Origin: Verrucomicrobiota bacterium
GTDB lineage: Bacteria; Chlamydiota; Chlamydiia; Chlamydiales; JAEYWL01
Reading direction: 5' to 3'
Length of the DNA stretch: 43,425 nucleotides
Assembly (NCBI GenBank): GCA_023428915.1
Contig: JAEYWL010000078.1
Coordinates: 1 to 43,425 of the forward strand
Every line of letters starts with the position of its first letter. The first letter of the stretch is position 1. A program made the translations under genes and the position numbers. The notes beneath the pieces are model-generated. The model was given only the letters and a program-made list of their open reading frames with translations. It had not been told where the DNA came from and did not search any database. Of this stretch, positions 7,907 to 15,768 are shown one piece after another.

Positions 7907-8299
7907 ATGTTTCCTACTTCCGAGATTACTCAAGAATTTGTCCTTAAGGTAAGCAGAGAGTTTTCTGTAGCCCTTTTGCATCAGCCTTTTAGAGCCATAT
8001 CTTTGGTAGCCATCACGACCTTTAATTGTATGCTGGGCGGGGTGCTAGTGGGATGCACGGTTATTTCAGGCGCAATTGCCGGTTACGGGTTAAGCCATTT
8101 GGCGGCGCGCTACGATATTAAGTGGCTGGCTATCCTAACTACTCCAGATGCTTTGACGCCCTTATTTCAATTGGTAAATATAGTGTTTTACATTGTGCTG
8201 CCTTCAGCCGTTTTGCTCTCGGCTCCTGCGGCAATGATTTTTTTTGGACGCGATGTGCAGCTGCAGCATCCGCTGAAAGAAATCCCTGATGGCAGCTAA
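7907..8299 (+). CDS. Small hypothetical membrane protein
   Basis: 130 aa with two clear hydrophobic segments: residues ~30-62 (ISLVAITTFNCMLGG onward, Gly/Ala-rich, perhaps a helical hairpin) and ~83-108 (LVNIVFYIVLPSAVLLSAPAAMIFF). The C-terminus is short and soluble. I recognise no family. No good Shine-Dalgarno is visible before the ATG, so the start is less certain. The stop codon lies inside the loop of the terminator hairpin that follows. Confidence 0.65.
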   Translation: MFPTSEITQEFVLKVSREFSVALLHQPFRAISLVAITTFNCMLGGVLVGCTVISGAIAGYGLSHLAARYDIKWLAILTTPDALTPLFQLVNIVFYIVLPSAVLLSAPAAMIFFGRDVQLQHPLKEIPDGS

Positions 8300-8327
8300 G
8301 CCATCAGGGCGCTGAAAATATTTTTAG
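8284..8327. terminator. Hairpin terminator between convergent genes
   Basis: Perfect 10-bp stem CCCTGATGGC (8284-8293) and GCCATCAGGG (8300-8309), with loop AGCTAA containing the upstream stop codon. ATATTTTT follows. The leftward gene ends at 8324, so the structure can serve both directions. Confidence 0.7.
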
Positions 8328-8836
8328 AAAGCCCGGTATTTTTCAATCAAATTTTCATTAGGGGTGGGTGTAATTTGGTCTACGATTGGCGGGGTTTTCC
8401 CTTCACGTTGACCCATTGGAGCCGCATTTCTTTCATAATTTTCTGCCACGGCCAATAGCTCGTAATCCACTATTTTTATAAATCTATGATCTAACTGATG
8501 ACCCCTATCAGATACTTTATAGGTAAGGAAGCCTAAAGTTAGTAAATTAAGGCCGCTTAAAAGAAGATGATTTATTCCAGCTTCGATATGGTGGTTTGCT
8601 TCCATATACCTGACAGCAGACTCTGTCGGCTTGAATTTGTTGTCGTTAATGTAGGCATTAAGTTTAAGAATAAGTCCTACAGCTATCTGACCAATAGAAA
8701 CTACACTTTTCAGGGGCGACATTACAAGTGCGCCAACAATGTGCGACGCCTGTGCTTTGCTGAGTTTAACTTGAAATTTGTCTAAACCATTATTGTTTAG
8801 CTCCTGTCTCACACTAAAGTTGTTATTAGCTTCCAA
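8324..8836 (-). CDS. Hypothetical protein, possible membrane-associated
   Basis: 170 aa. The start codon is TTG at 8836, chosen because a strong GGAGG lies seven bases upstream and the protein begins MEANNNFSV. No ATG fits the ribosome site in this frame. Two moderately hydrophobic stretches occur, residues ~34-58 (VGALVMSPLKSVVSIGQIAVGLIL) and ~90-107 (LLLSGLNLLTLGFLTYKV). The C-terminus is polar and Pro-rich. No family recognised. A TATAAT-like box lies about 45 bp upstream and a perfect palindrome about 107 bp upstream. Confidence 0.65.
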   Translation of the reverse strand: MEANNNFSVRQELNNNGLDKFQVKLSKAQASHIVGALVMSPLKSVVSIGQIAVGLILKLNAYINDNKFKPTESAVRYMEANHHIEAGINHLLLSGLNLLTLGFLTYKVSDRGHQLDHRFIKIVDYELLAVAENYERNAAPMGQREGKTPPIVDQITPTPNENLIEKYRAF

Positions 8837-8942
8837 AAGAACACCTCCATAAATTGTTGTTATTGTTATTTAATACAATTATAGTTGTGTTTTGTTTTTG
8901 TATATTAAAGCTAACATTTTTGTTTGATTTATTTTTTTTCTT

Positions 8943-8976
8943 TCTAAGACTCTGATTGCGCAATCAGAGTCTTAGA
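8943..8976. repeat. 34-bp perfect palindrome
   Basis: TCTAAGACTCTGATTGC followed immediately by its exact reverse complement, with no loop. It lies between the end of doxX (8998) and the next leftward gene (start 8836). Its core CTGATTGCGCAATCAG recurs at 42551-42566. It may terminate the ridA-doxX transcript, but the T-run is on the wrong side for a classical leftward terminator. Confidence 0.8.
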
Positions 8977-8997
8977 TGAATTGTTCGTTTTTAAGCG

Positions 8998-9495
8998 CTA
9001 TTTTTTGCAACATTCATCCTTTTTGCTCTTATGCCAGTAACGAATCATGCCATCTACAGAAAACATGCCGGGGCCAAATACGAGTATGAGTAATGCCGCA
9101 TAGAGAAAAAGAAAGGGATTAAGCTTAGTCACAGCGTCAAAATCCTGAAATAGGTTAAGCAATTGCTCTTGTCCCGTTAACCACATGGCCGCAGACATAA
9201 TGATTGTTAGAAATAGCGCTGAAAGCCTGGAAAATAGGCCGATTAACAAAAGGAGGCCGCCTGCCAGTTCTATAGTTCCCACTAAATAGGCCTGCAATAA
9301 AGGCATAGGAATGCCGAGTTCAGAAAAAAAGCCGGCAACCTGGGTAATGTTCAAAAATTTTCCATAGCCTGAAATAGTAAATTGCCACCCCCAATAAAGT
9401 CTTATAAGGAATAACAGCGGGGACTGCAAATAGTTGCAAAGGATGCTGAATTTGCAATACCAGCTTCCGGTTTTCGTTTCGCTACATTGGTTCAT
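8998..9495 (-). CDS. DoxX family membrane protein
   Basis: 165 aa from ATG 9495, preferred over the longer reading because AGGAG lies eight bases before it. The gene would otherwise overlap ridA by 29 bases. DoxX proteins are four-helix integral membrane proteins of poorly defined role, linked to redox or quinone functions in several bacteria. Visible features are SPLLFLIRLYWGWQFTISGYGKF at the first helix, then GFFSELGIPMPLLQAYLVG and the conserved IELAGGLLLLIGLFSRLSA. Two more helices follow, with a Cys-containing basic tail (KSKKDECCKK). It is co-directional with ridA, 10 bases apart. Confidence 0.88.
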   Translation of the reverse strand: MNQCSETKTGSWYCKFSILCNYLQSPLLFLIRLYWGWQFTISGYGKFLNITQVAGFFSELGIPMPLLQAYLVGTIELAGGLLLLIGLFSRLSALFLTIIMSAAMWLTGQEQLLNLFQDFDAVTKLNPFLFLYAALLILVFGPGMFSVDGMIRYWHKSKKDECCKK

Positions 9496-9505
9496 GGGTA
9501 TACTC

Positions 9506-9898
9506 CTAATTTGATACTTTTGCGATGCAAGCAATTTCTAAGGGGGCATCCATTGGCAGTTTAGCCGCTTGGATTGTATATCGAGCCGGCGTGATCATTA
9601 TGCCAAATCTTTCGGTATAGACTTTATTCATTAAGGCAAATTCTCCGAGGTCTTGCATAAAGACTTCCATGCGTACGACATCATCCAGGGTGCAGCCGCC
9701 GGCTGCAAGTATTTGCTGCAGATTGTCGAAAACTTGATGCGTGGACGCTTCTATTCCTCCATCGACTAATTTGCCTGTTTCCGGATTTACTGGCAGCTGG
9801 CCCGATACAAAAAGATAGTAGCCGTCTGAGATGGCTTGTGAATAAGGCCCAATAGCTTTGGGGGCTTTTTCTGTAACAATTTTTTTTTTGTTTTTCAA
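9506..9898 (-). CDS. ridA: RidA (YjgF/YER057c/UK114) family enamine/imine deaminase
   Basis: 130 aa, typical length. RidA hydrolyses reactive 2-aminoacrylate and other enamines or imines from PLP enzymes, protecting metabolism. Landmarks are APKAIGPYSQAI near the start, LFVSGQLPVNPETGKL, TLDDVVRMEVFMQD, and PARYTIQAAKLPMDAPLEIACIA with the substrate-binding Arg (PAR) and the conserved Glu near the C-terminus. It is first in a two-gene leftward operon with doxX. The ATG follows a TATGAGGT-type ribosome site. It diverges from the ATP-grasp operon at 10013. Confidence 0.94.
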   Translation of the reverse strand: MKNKKKIVTEKAPKAIGPYSQAISDGYYLFVSGQLPVNPETGKLVDGGIEASTHQVFDNLQQILAAGGCTLDDVVRMEVFMQDLGEFALMNKVYTERFGIMITPARYTIQAAKLPMDAPLEIACIAKVSN

Positions 9899-10012
9899 AT
9901 GTATACCTCATAAAAAAACTTTCTGTTATCTAGAGTATGAATGACTGTAATTCTGTAAAAGAATTTTTACATGTTAGTTTGTAAGCGTTTTAAATTAAGT
10001 GATTAAGGTTGC

Positions 10013-11479
10013 ATGAAAATATTTGTGGTAGTAAACAATCCTGACGATTGGCAGCTCTATATACCGAATGTGGAAATCATATCGGCAAAATCCTATCTGA
10101 CTAATTCAGATTACAGCTCAATGCGGCATGTAAAAGTGGTAAATTTGTGCCGCTCATATCGCTACCAGACTATTGGTTATTACGTGTCCCTCCTTGCTCA
10201 GGCAAGAGGGCATAAGCCAATGCCTAGCGTACAAACCATCCAGGATTTAAAATCGCCGACCATTACCCGTTTTGTTTCAGATGAGCTTGATGAGCTGATC
10301 CAGCAAAGCCTTAAGCATGTAGGTTTTGATAAATTCACCTTAAACATTTATTTCGGGCATAACACGTCTAAAACCCATGATCGTTTATGCCAGCATCTTT
10401 TTAAAGAGTTCCAAGCCCCTTTATTGCAGGCGCAGTTTTCCAAAAATAATAAGAAATGGATTTTGCAGAATATTAATCCGTTAATACCCAGTGAAATTCC
10501 CTATGATCATAGGCCGTTTGTTTCGGAGATTGCGCAAAATTATTTTGAAGGTAAAAGGCTCAGTTTAAGGAAAAAAGTAAATTCCCGCTATGATTTAGCA
10601 ATTCTCTACAACCCTGGTGAGATCAATAGTCCATCTAATGAAAAGGCTCTCAATAAATTTGTAAAAGCCGGAGAAGCTCTCGGGTTTAATTGCGAGCTGA
10701 TTACAAAAGAGGATTATGGCAGGCTGGCAGAGTTTGATGCGTTGTTTATCAGGGAAACTACCAGTGTCAACCATCACACATATAGATTTGCCAGGCGTGC
10801 TGCTGCTGAAAGGTTAGTGGTAGTGGATGATCCTGATTCAATTCTTAAATGCACTAACAAAGTGTATTTAGCTGAAATTATGGAACGGCATAAGGTGCCT
10901 ATGCCTAAAACGGTTATCTTGCATCACGATAATATCGAAGAGATGATAGAAAAACTGGGGTTTCCTTGTGTTTTAAAGCAGCCTGACAGCGCCTTTTCAA
11001 ATGGGGTAATAAAAGTCGACAGCCGCCATCACTTATTTGAAATCTTGCCGGATCTGCTCGATAAATCAGATTTACTTATAGCTCAAGAATTCGTGCCGAC
11101 ACCTTTTGATTGGCGCATTTGCATCTTTGACCGGCAGCCTCTCTTTGCCTGCAAGTACTTTATGGCTCGGAAGCATTGGCAAATTTATGAGCGGCTTGAT
11201 TCCGGGAAAGTGTTTTCTGGGAGGGCAGAAACATTTGCGGTAGGCATGGTGCCAAAAAGAGTGGTGAATACGGCTTTAAAAGCAGCCAATCTAATCGGAG
11301 ATGGCTTGTATGGAGTGGACCTGAAGGAAACTCCAAACAATTGCTATGTGATTGAAATAAATGACAATCCCAGCATTGATGCGGGAGTGGAGGATACGGT
11401 GCTTCAGGATGAGCTCTACAAAAAAATTATGAGCATGCTTTTAAGGCGCGTGGAAAATAGAAAACAGGGGATTCAATAG
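10013..11479 (+). CDS. RimK-type ATP-grasp amidoligase with RLAN N-terminal domain
   Basis: 488 aa. Residues ~1-190 resemble the RLAN (RimK-like ATP-grasp N-terminal) domain, e.g. VVNLCRSYRYQTIGYYVSLLAQARGHKPMP. Residues ~195-470 form a RimK-like ATP-grasp ligase: DDPDSILKCTNKVYLAEIM, FPCVLKQPDSAFSNGV for ATP binding, IAQEFVPTPFDWRICIFDRQ, and the Mg2+-binding YVIEINDNPSIDAGVED. Such enzymes join an amino acid, often Glu, to a carboxylate of a protein or small molecule via an acyl phosphate. It opens a five-gene rightward operon with a GCS2-type ligase, an N-formylglutamate-deformylase-like hydrolase, a C39-like peptidase and an MCP. Family knowledge links RLAN ligases with papain-like peptidase genes. 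The product here is unknown. Confidence 0.88.
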   Translation: MKIFVVVNNPDDWQLYIPNVEIISAKSYLTNSDYSSMRHVKVVNLCRSYRYQTIGYYVSLLAQARGHKPMPSVQTIQDLKSPTITRFVSDELDELIQQSLKHVGFDKFTLNIYFGHNTSKTHDRLCQHLFKEFQAPLLQAQFSKNNKKWILQNINPLIPSEIPYDHRPFVSEIAQNYFEGKRLSLRKKVNSRYDLAILYNPGEINSPSNEKALNKFVKAGEALGFNCELITKEDYGRLAEFDALFIRETTSVNHHTYRFARRAAAERLVVVDDPDSILKCTNKVYLAEIMERHKVPMPKTVILHHDNIEEMIEKLGFPCVLKQPDSAFSNGVIKVDSRHHLFEILPDLLDKSDLLIAQEFVPTPFDWRICIFDRQPLFACKYFMARKHWQIYERLDSGKVFSGRAETFAVGMVPKRVVNTALKAANLIGDGLYGVDLKETPNNCYVIEINDNPSIDAGVEDTVLQDELYKKIMSMLLRRVENRKQGIQ

Positions 11480-11542
11480 ACTTTTTTCGAAACCCGCTTT
11501 GTTTGGAAAAATTGATGATTTTTGAGCGAGCTTTTTGGCAAA
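11477..11542 (+). repeat. Dispersed ~66-bp repeat, copy B
   Basis: Partner of 3971-4035. It begins at the stop codon of the ATP-grasp gene (TAGACTTTTTTCGAAACCCG). It retains the right arm GAGCGAGC, which is damaged in copy A. It fills part of the 160-bp gap before the GCS2 gene. Confidence 0.55.
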
Positions 11543-11639
11543 TTTTTAAGAAATATAAATATATATTGCTGAAAAATTTGACGAAAAGAACACCAAAAAG
11601 CATCATTTTAATAAATAAGTGGAGTTTTGAAAGAAGTCT

Positions 11640-12887
11640 ATGAGCGATATGGTTGAAGAAGAAGCTGAAATAGTGAAATTGCCTTTGTTCACAGGCTATG
11701 GCCTTGAACTGGAATACATGATTGTTGATAAAGAAAGCCTGAATGTGCTGCCGATTACAGATCAAGTGTTTCATTCTGTGGCCGGAGCCTATCTTTCTGA
11801 AATAAATCGCGGGGAGATTAGCTGGACGAATGAGGTGGCCCTGCATGTATTGGAGCTGAAAACTACAGGGCCGGTAAAAGATCTTAAAGGCTGCGAAAGC
11901 TTGTTTCAAGATAATGTGCGGCACATAAATACTCTGCTGGCAAATTTCGATGCCTGTTTTATGCCTACCGCTATGCACCCTTGGATGAATCCTTTTAAAG
12001 AATTACGCCTTTGGCCGCATAGCCAAAATGTGATTTATGAAACGTATCACAAAATATTCAATTGCCAAGGGCATGGCTGGGCAAATTTACAAAGCGCGCA
12101 TATCAATCTTCCTTTTGCAAACGATGAAGAATTTTCCAAGCTGCATGCTGCCATCCGTTTTCTTATGCCGCTAATGCCGGCGCTTGCAGCAAGCTCTCCC
12201 ATAGTGGAAGAACACTTTACAGATTATTTGGATAACCGGCTTAACGTGTATATGCATAATCAAAAAAAAGTCCCCTCCATTACCGGTAAAGTAATCCCGG
12301 AAACGGTATTCAGCAGAAGCGAATATGAAAAGACCATTTTAGCCCCTATGTACCGGGATATCAGCGTCTATGATACAGATGCGGTATTGCAAGATGAGTG
12401 GTTGAATTCCAGGGGCGCAATAGCCCGTTTTGAGCGCTATACAATTGAAATAAGGGTGCTGGATGTGCAGGAGTGTCCGCAAGCAGATGTGGCTATTGCC
12501 AAGGCGATTTGCGAAGTGTTAAAAGACTTGGTTGCAGAGCGTTATGCCCCTTTGCAAAAATTGCATGACTTTCCTTTAGAGAGGCTGCATGCCATTTTTT
12601 TGGGATGCGTGAGAGAGGCTGATCAGTTTGTAATTGAAGATGCAGCCTACCTTAGGCTTTTTGGCATTCAGCAAAATCGCATGCGCGCTGATGAAGTTTG
12701 GCAAGCGGTTCTGCAAAAGCACTTGCATAACTTGGGGGAGTTAGCTGCGCCCCTTAAGCATATTTTGAGTAAAGGCTGTTTAGCCCGCAGAATCGAACAT
12801 GCTTGTAAAGACAGGTCTTTTGCTCACATAAAGGAAGTGTATAGGGAGCTTTGCAACTGTTTGCAGCAGGGCAGGATGTTTGGTTAA
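11640..12887 (+). CDS. GCS2-type (COG2170/YbdK-like) glutamate-cysteine-ligase-family carboxylate-amine ligase
   Basis: 415 aa. The first block, GYGLELEYMIVDKESLNVLP (residues ~14-33), is the Mg-ATP and substrate binding signature of the GCS2 family. Further conserved patches are WTNEVALHVLELKT, MPTAMHPWMNP, the HGWANLQSAHINLPFAND region, and FERYTIEIRVLDVQECPQADVA near residue 270. Enzymes of this fold (glutamine-synthetase-like) make gamma-glutamyl or other amide bonds with ATP. In this operon it is the second ATP-dependent amide-forming enzyme, so a two-step assembly of a short peptide-like product is plausible. The start is supported by GAAAGAAG upstream. It is not necessarily a glutathione enzyme: no gshB is seen in this window. 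Confidence 0.87.
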   Translation: MSDMVEEEAEIVKLPLFTGYGLELEYMIVDKESLNVLPITDQVFHSVAGAYLSEINRGEISWTNEVALHVLELKTTGPVKDLKGCESLFQDNVRHINTLLANFDACFMPTAMHPWMNPFKELRLWPHSQNVIYETYHKIFNCQGHGWANLQSAHINLPFANDEEFSKLHAAIRFLMPLMPALAASSPIVEEHFTDYLDNRLNVYMHNQKKVPSITGKVIPETVFSRSEYEKTILAPMYRDISVYDTDAVLQDEWLNSRGAIARFERYTIEIRVLDVQECPQADVAIAKAICEVLKDLVAERYAPLQKLHDFPLERLHAIFLGCVREADQFVIEDAAYLRLFGIQQNRMRADEVWQAVLQKHLHNLGELAAPLKHILSKGCLARRIEHACKDRSFAHIKEVYRELCNCLQQGRMFG

Positions 12888-12928
12888 TTTTTCACAGCCT
12901 CTCTTCAGGCAAGGGTGCGGGGATTAAT

Positions 12929-13615
12929 TTGCAGTTCATAATTACTTGCGAGCATGGGGGGAATGAGATTCCGGATCAATACGGTGCGCTTTTTACTTCT
13001 TATAAAGAGGCGCTTAATTCACATCGCGGCTATGATCCAGGAGCGCTTGAGCTCGCAAAAATTTTTGCCAGGCAGTTGGCTTGCCCTTTATATTTTAGCA
13101 CCACCTCACGACTGCTGGTCGAGCTCAACCGTTCTATTGGCAGCAAGGCTCTTTTTTCAGAGATCACTAAACAATTGCCTCTTGCAGAGCGAAATGGAAT
13201 CTTAGATAAGTATTATTTTCCTTATAGAAGGGCAGTTAAACAAGAAATACAGCATGCCATTTCAAACGCTAAATGCGTAGCGCATATTTCGGTTCACTCT
13301 TTTACTCCCATTATGGAAGGTGAAGAGCGTCGTGCAGATATTGGCTTATTATATGATCCAAGCAGAAACTTTGAGAAAGAATTTTGTCAAAACTGGCGCC
13401 GAAATATTCTGAAATTAAATCCTGAAATGTCTGTCCGTATGAATTATCCCTATGCTGGAAAGGCAGACGGATTCACCACTTATTTACGTAAGCATTTTAC
13501 AGAGGGCTGCTATCTGGGTATAGAACTTGAAGTTAACCAGAAATACCCACTTGCACTATATAGGAAATGGCGTGAATTAAAGAAAATTTTAACAAAGGCT
13601 CTCTATCTTGGATGA
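12929..13615 (+). CDS. N-formylglutamate amidohydrolase-like (FGase) enzyme
   Basis: About 228 aa if started at TTG 12929, which has GCGGGG six bases upstream and places FIITCEHGGNEIP at the very N-terminus, as in the family. An in-frame ATG at 12851 would add 26 non-conserved residues overlapping the GCS2 gene. Motifs: CEHGGNEIP, HRGYDPGALELA, SRLLVELNRS, AHISVHSFTP, RADIGLLYDPSR, and YLGIELEVNQK. The family cleaves N-formyl-L-glutamate or related N-acyl amino acids using zinc. In amidoligase operons it likely removes a blocking group or hydrolyses the product. The stop overlaps the next start by eight bases. Confidence 0.88.
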   Translation: MQFIITCEHGGNEIPDQYGALFTSYKEALNSHRGYDPGALELAKIFARQLACPLYFSTTSRLLVELNRSIGSKALFSEITKQLPLAERNGILDKYYFPYRRAVKQEIQHAISNAKCVAHISVHSFTPIMEGEERRADIGLLYDPSRNFEKEFCQNWRRNILKLNPEMSVRMNYPYAGKADGFTTYLRKHFTEGCYLGIELEVNQKYPLALYRKWRELKKILTKALYLG

Positions 13616-14360
13616 TATATTAAAAAGCCACAACTTCAATATAGATATACTGCCTCAACCCGACGATACAACTTGCGGCCCAACTTGCCTGCACGCCCTC
13701 TATAATTATTTCGGCGATGCAATTGATCTGCAAAGTGTAATTAAGGAAGTTCACGCATTCGAGGGAGGGGGAACTCTAGCTGTTTGGCTGGCTTGTCATG
13801 CCCTTAAGCGTGGGTATGAGGCTACTATCTACACCTACAACATGCAAGTGTTTGATCCTACCTGGTTTCCTTATGAAAAAGAAGAGATTATCCAAAAATT
13901 AAAATTGCAGATGGCTTGCAAAGTCGATGAGCCGAAGCTGATTTTAGCTACACATGCTTATTTGGAGTTTTTTGAAAAAGGCGGGAAAATTAAACTGGAA
14001 GATTTAACACGCGATCTTTTGCGAAAGTACCTTACGCAAAATATTCCAGTTTTAACCGGGTTAAGTTCAAACTTTCTTTATAGGACTGCCAGAGAATTTG
14101 GGCCGTTCTCGGATTTTGATGACGTTCGAGGAGAGCCTGGAGGGCATTTTGTGATTCTTTGCGGATACGATAGGGAAGAAAAAACCATTCGCATTGCTGA
14201 TCCCTTTTTAAAAAACCCTTACTCAAAAACATTGCAATATGAAGTTGAAATTGATCGTGTCATCTGCGCAATTCTACTCGGAATTTTGACTTATGACGCA
14301 AATTTTTTAATTATTCAGCCGAAAAAGAAAAATGATAAACAGAAGGCAGTTAATGTCTGA
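13608..14360 (+). CDS. C39-like (papain-fold) cysteine peptidase
   Basis: 250 aa, TTG start at 13608 inside the end of the FGase gene (8-base overlap). No alternative ATG precedes the conserved N-terminus. The active site matches peptidase C39-like families: Q-P-D-D-T-T-Cys23-G-P-T-C with the oxyanion Gln just before it, His180 in GEPGGHFVILCGYD, and Asp198 in RIADPF. The protein lacks an obvious signal peptide or ABC-transporter fusion, so it is not a bacteriocin exporter but a free peptidase or transglutaminase-like hydrolase acting in the cytoplasm. A role in trimming or releasing the product of the two ligases is inferred from context. Confidence 0.85.
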   Translation: MDDILKSHNFNIDILPQPDDTTCGPTCLHALYNYFGDAIDLQSVIKEVHAFEGGGTLAVWLACHALKRGYEATIYTYNMQVFDPTWFPYEKEEIIQKLKLQMACKVDEPKLILATHAYLEFFEKGGKIKLEDLTRDLLRKYLTQNIPVLTGLSSNFLYRTAREFGPFSDFDDVRGEPGGHFVILCGYDREEKTIRIADPFLKNPYSKTLQYEVEIDRVICAILLGILTYDANFLIIQPKKKNDKQKAVNV

Positions 14361-15765
14361 TTCGAAATCCTTCTTCTATAAATTGAATAGTTCTCTAACT
14401 TTTTACCAAAAATTTTACCTGGTAAACGGAGTTATTCTTATTGGTTTTTTTTTACTGGGGCTTAGCTGGTTTGACTTGTATAACCGGTACCTGTCGTTAT
14501 CTGTAATTCACGAAGACACCCCTGTTAGATTGAGTTTCATTCATAATATCTACTTTCTTGCGGCCCTCTCGACTGTTTTTGTTGTTATTGGCTTATTTAT
14601 TGGCCACTATTTTATTCGCATCGCCAGTAATTCGATTCATAAATTAGAAGCAAGTGCAAAAAGCCTTTCGGATGGAAAGTTGCATGCTAGGGCAGAGGTC
14701 TTTTTTCATGATGAAATTGGCCATGCAAGTGAAGCGTTAAACTTAATGGCAGATAATTTCGAAACGAATATCACGCAAATGCATCTGTTGATCAATGCGA
14801 TTAAGCAACTTTCGAACGGAGATTTTTCTGCTCGAGTCATAATGAATCAAAGCCTTGCTCAGGATGAAGAATCTTTAAGAGTTGCCGAGTCCTTTAATAA
14901 CATGACAGAAACTTTTGAAGAGATTATTAGCCAGCTTCATCAGCTAGGCATTAATTTGACGACTTCTGCAACAGAAATAGCTACTGCGTCTAAACAGCAG
15001 GAAACAATTATTGTTGAGCAGGAAGCCACAACTCGTGAAATTTCTGTCACTGCACATGAGATTTCTACCACTGCTAAGGATTTTGCTAATACTGTAAGCG
15101 AGCTTAGCATGGTTGCAGAGGATACTTCCAAACTGGCTGCTGACGGGAAAAAAAGTTTAACGCATATGGAAGTAATTATGCGTCAAATGGTTGATGCTTC
15201 TGGTAATATTGCGGCCAAATTGGCGGTTTTAAACGAAAAAGCCAGCAACATTACCACCGTTATCACGACGATAACTAAAGTTGCTGATCAGACTAACTTG
15301 CTATCGTTAAATGCTGCAATAGAGGCTGAAAAGGCAGGGGAGTATGGCCGCAGTTTTGCTGTAATTGCAAGAGAAATTCGCAGATTGGCTGATCAGACCG
15401 GTTTAGCTACTTTAGATATTGAAAAAATTGTTAATGAAATAATGAGTGCGGTGTCCTCAAGCGTAATGGGGGTAGATGATTTTACCCAAGAAATACGCAA
15501 TGGGGTAGAACAAATCGGCATTGTGGGCGGGCAGTTAGCTAAAATCATTGAACAAGTACAAGAATTAACCAATCGTTTTGAGACTGTTAATCAGGGGATG
15601 CAGCTGCAGTCAAGTGCTGCGGAGCAAATTAATGATGCTATGGCTCAATTAAGCCATACTGCGCAACTGACGACAGAATCGATTCATCAGTTCCGCAATA
15701 CTATACAGCAACTCGATGCAGCTGCCGCCGACTTGCGTGTGGCAGTTGCAAAGATTAAAACTTAA
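14353..15765 (+). CDS. Methyl-accepting chemotaxis protein-like receptor without a sizeable sensor domain
   Basis: 470 aa from ATG 14353, chosen because AAGG lies six bases upstream; it overlaps the peptidase stop by eight bases. Two membrane helices (residues ~20-42 and ~65-88) enclose only about 25 residues, too short for a periplasmic ligand-binding domain. A HAMP linker follows (HKLEASAKSLSDGKLHARAE), then a long coiled-coil signalling domain with the conserved hairpin tip VADQTNLLSLNAAIEAEKAG and FAVIAREIRRLADQT, where CheA and CheW would dock. No che or flagellar gene is in the window. Chlamydiae of this kind are non-motile, so an operon-specific signalling role is more likely than taxis. 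Its stop is three bases from the convergent fabI stop. Confidence 0.9.
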   Translation: MSDSKSFFYKLNSSLTFYQKFYLVNGVILIGFFLLGLSWFDLYNRYLSLSVIHEDTPVRLSFIHNIYFLAALSTVFVVIGLFIGHYFIRIASNSIHKLEASAKSLSDGKLHARAEVFFHDEIGHASEALNLMADNFETNITQMHLLINAIKQLSNGDFSARVIMNQSLAQDEESLRVAESFNNMTETFEEIISQLHQLGINLTTSATEIATASKQQETIIVEQEATTREISVTAHEISTTAKDFANTVSELSMVAEDTSKLAADGKKSLTHMEVIMRQMVDASGNIAAKLAVLNEKASNITTVITTITKVADQTNLLSLNAAIEAEKAGEYGRSFAVIAREIRRLADQTGLATLDIEKIVNEIMSAVSSSVMGVDDFTQEIRNGVEQIGIVGGQLAKIIEQVQELTNRFETVNQGMQLQSSAAEQINDAMAQLSHTAQLTTESIHQFRNTIQQLDAAAADLRVAVAKIKT

Positions 15766-15768
15766 TTA

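Noticed and set aside
11427..11978. 183-codon leftward open frame across the ATP-grasp/GCS2 junction
   Set aside because: It is antisense to two well-supported genes and has the composition of a mirror frame.
11640..12887. Interpretation as glutathione biosynthesis (gshA)
   Set aside because: The gene belongs to the broad GCS2 family and the operon has no gshB but does contain an RLAN ligase, a hydrolase and a peptidase, so a glutathione role is not supported.
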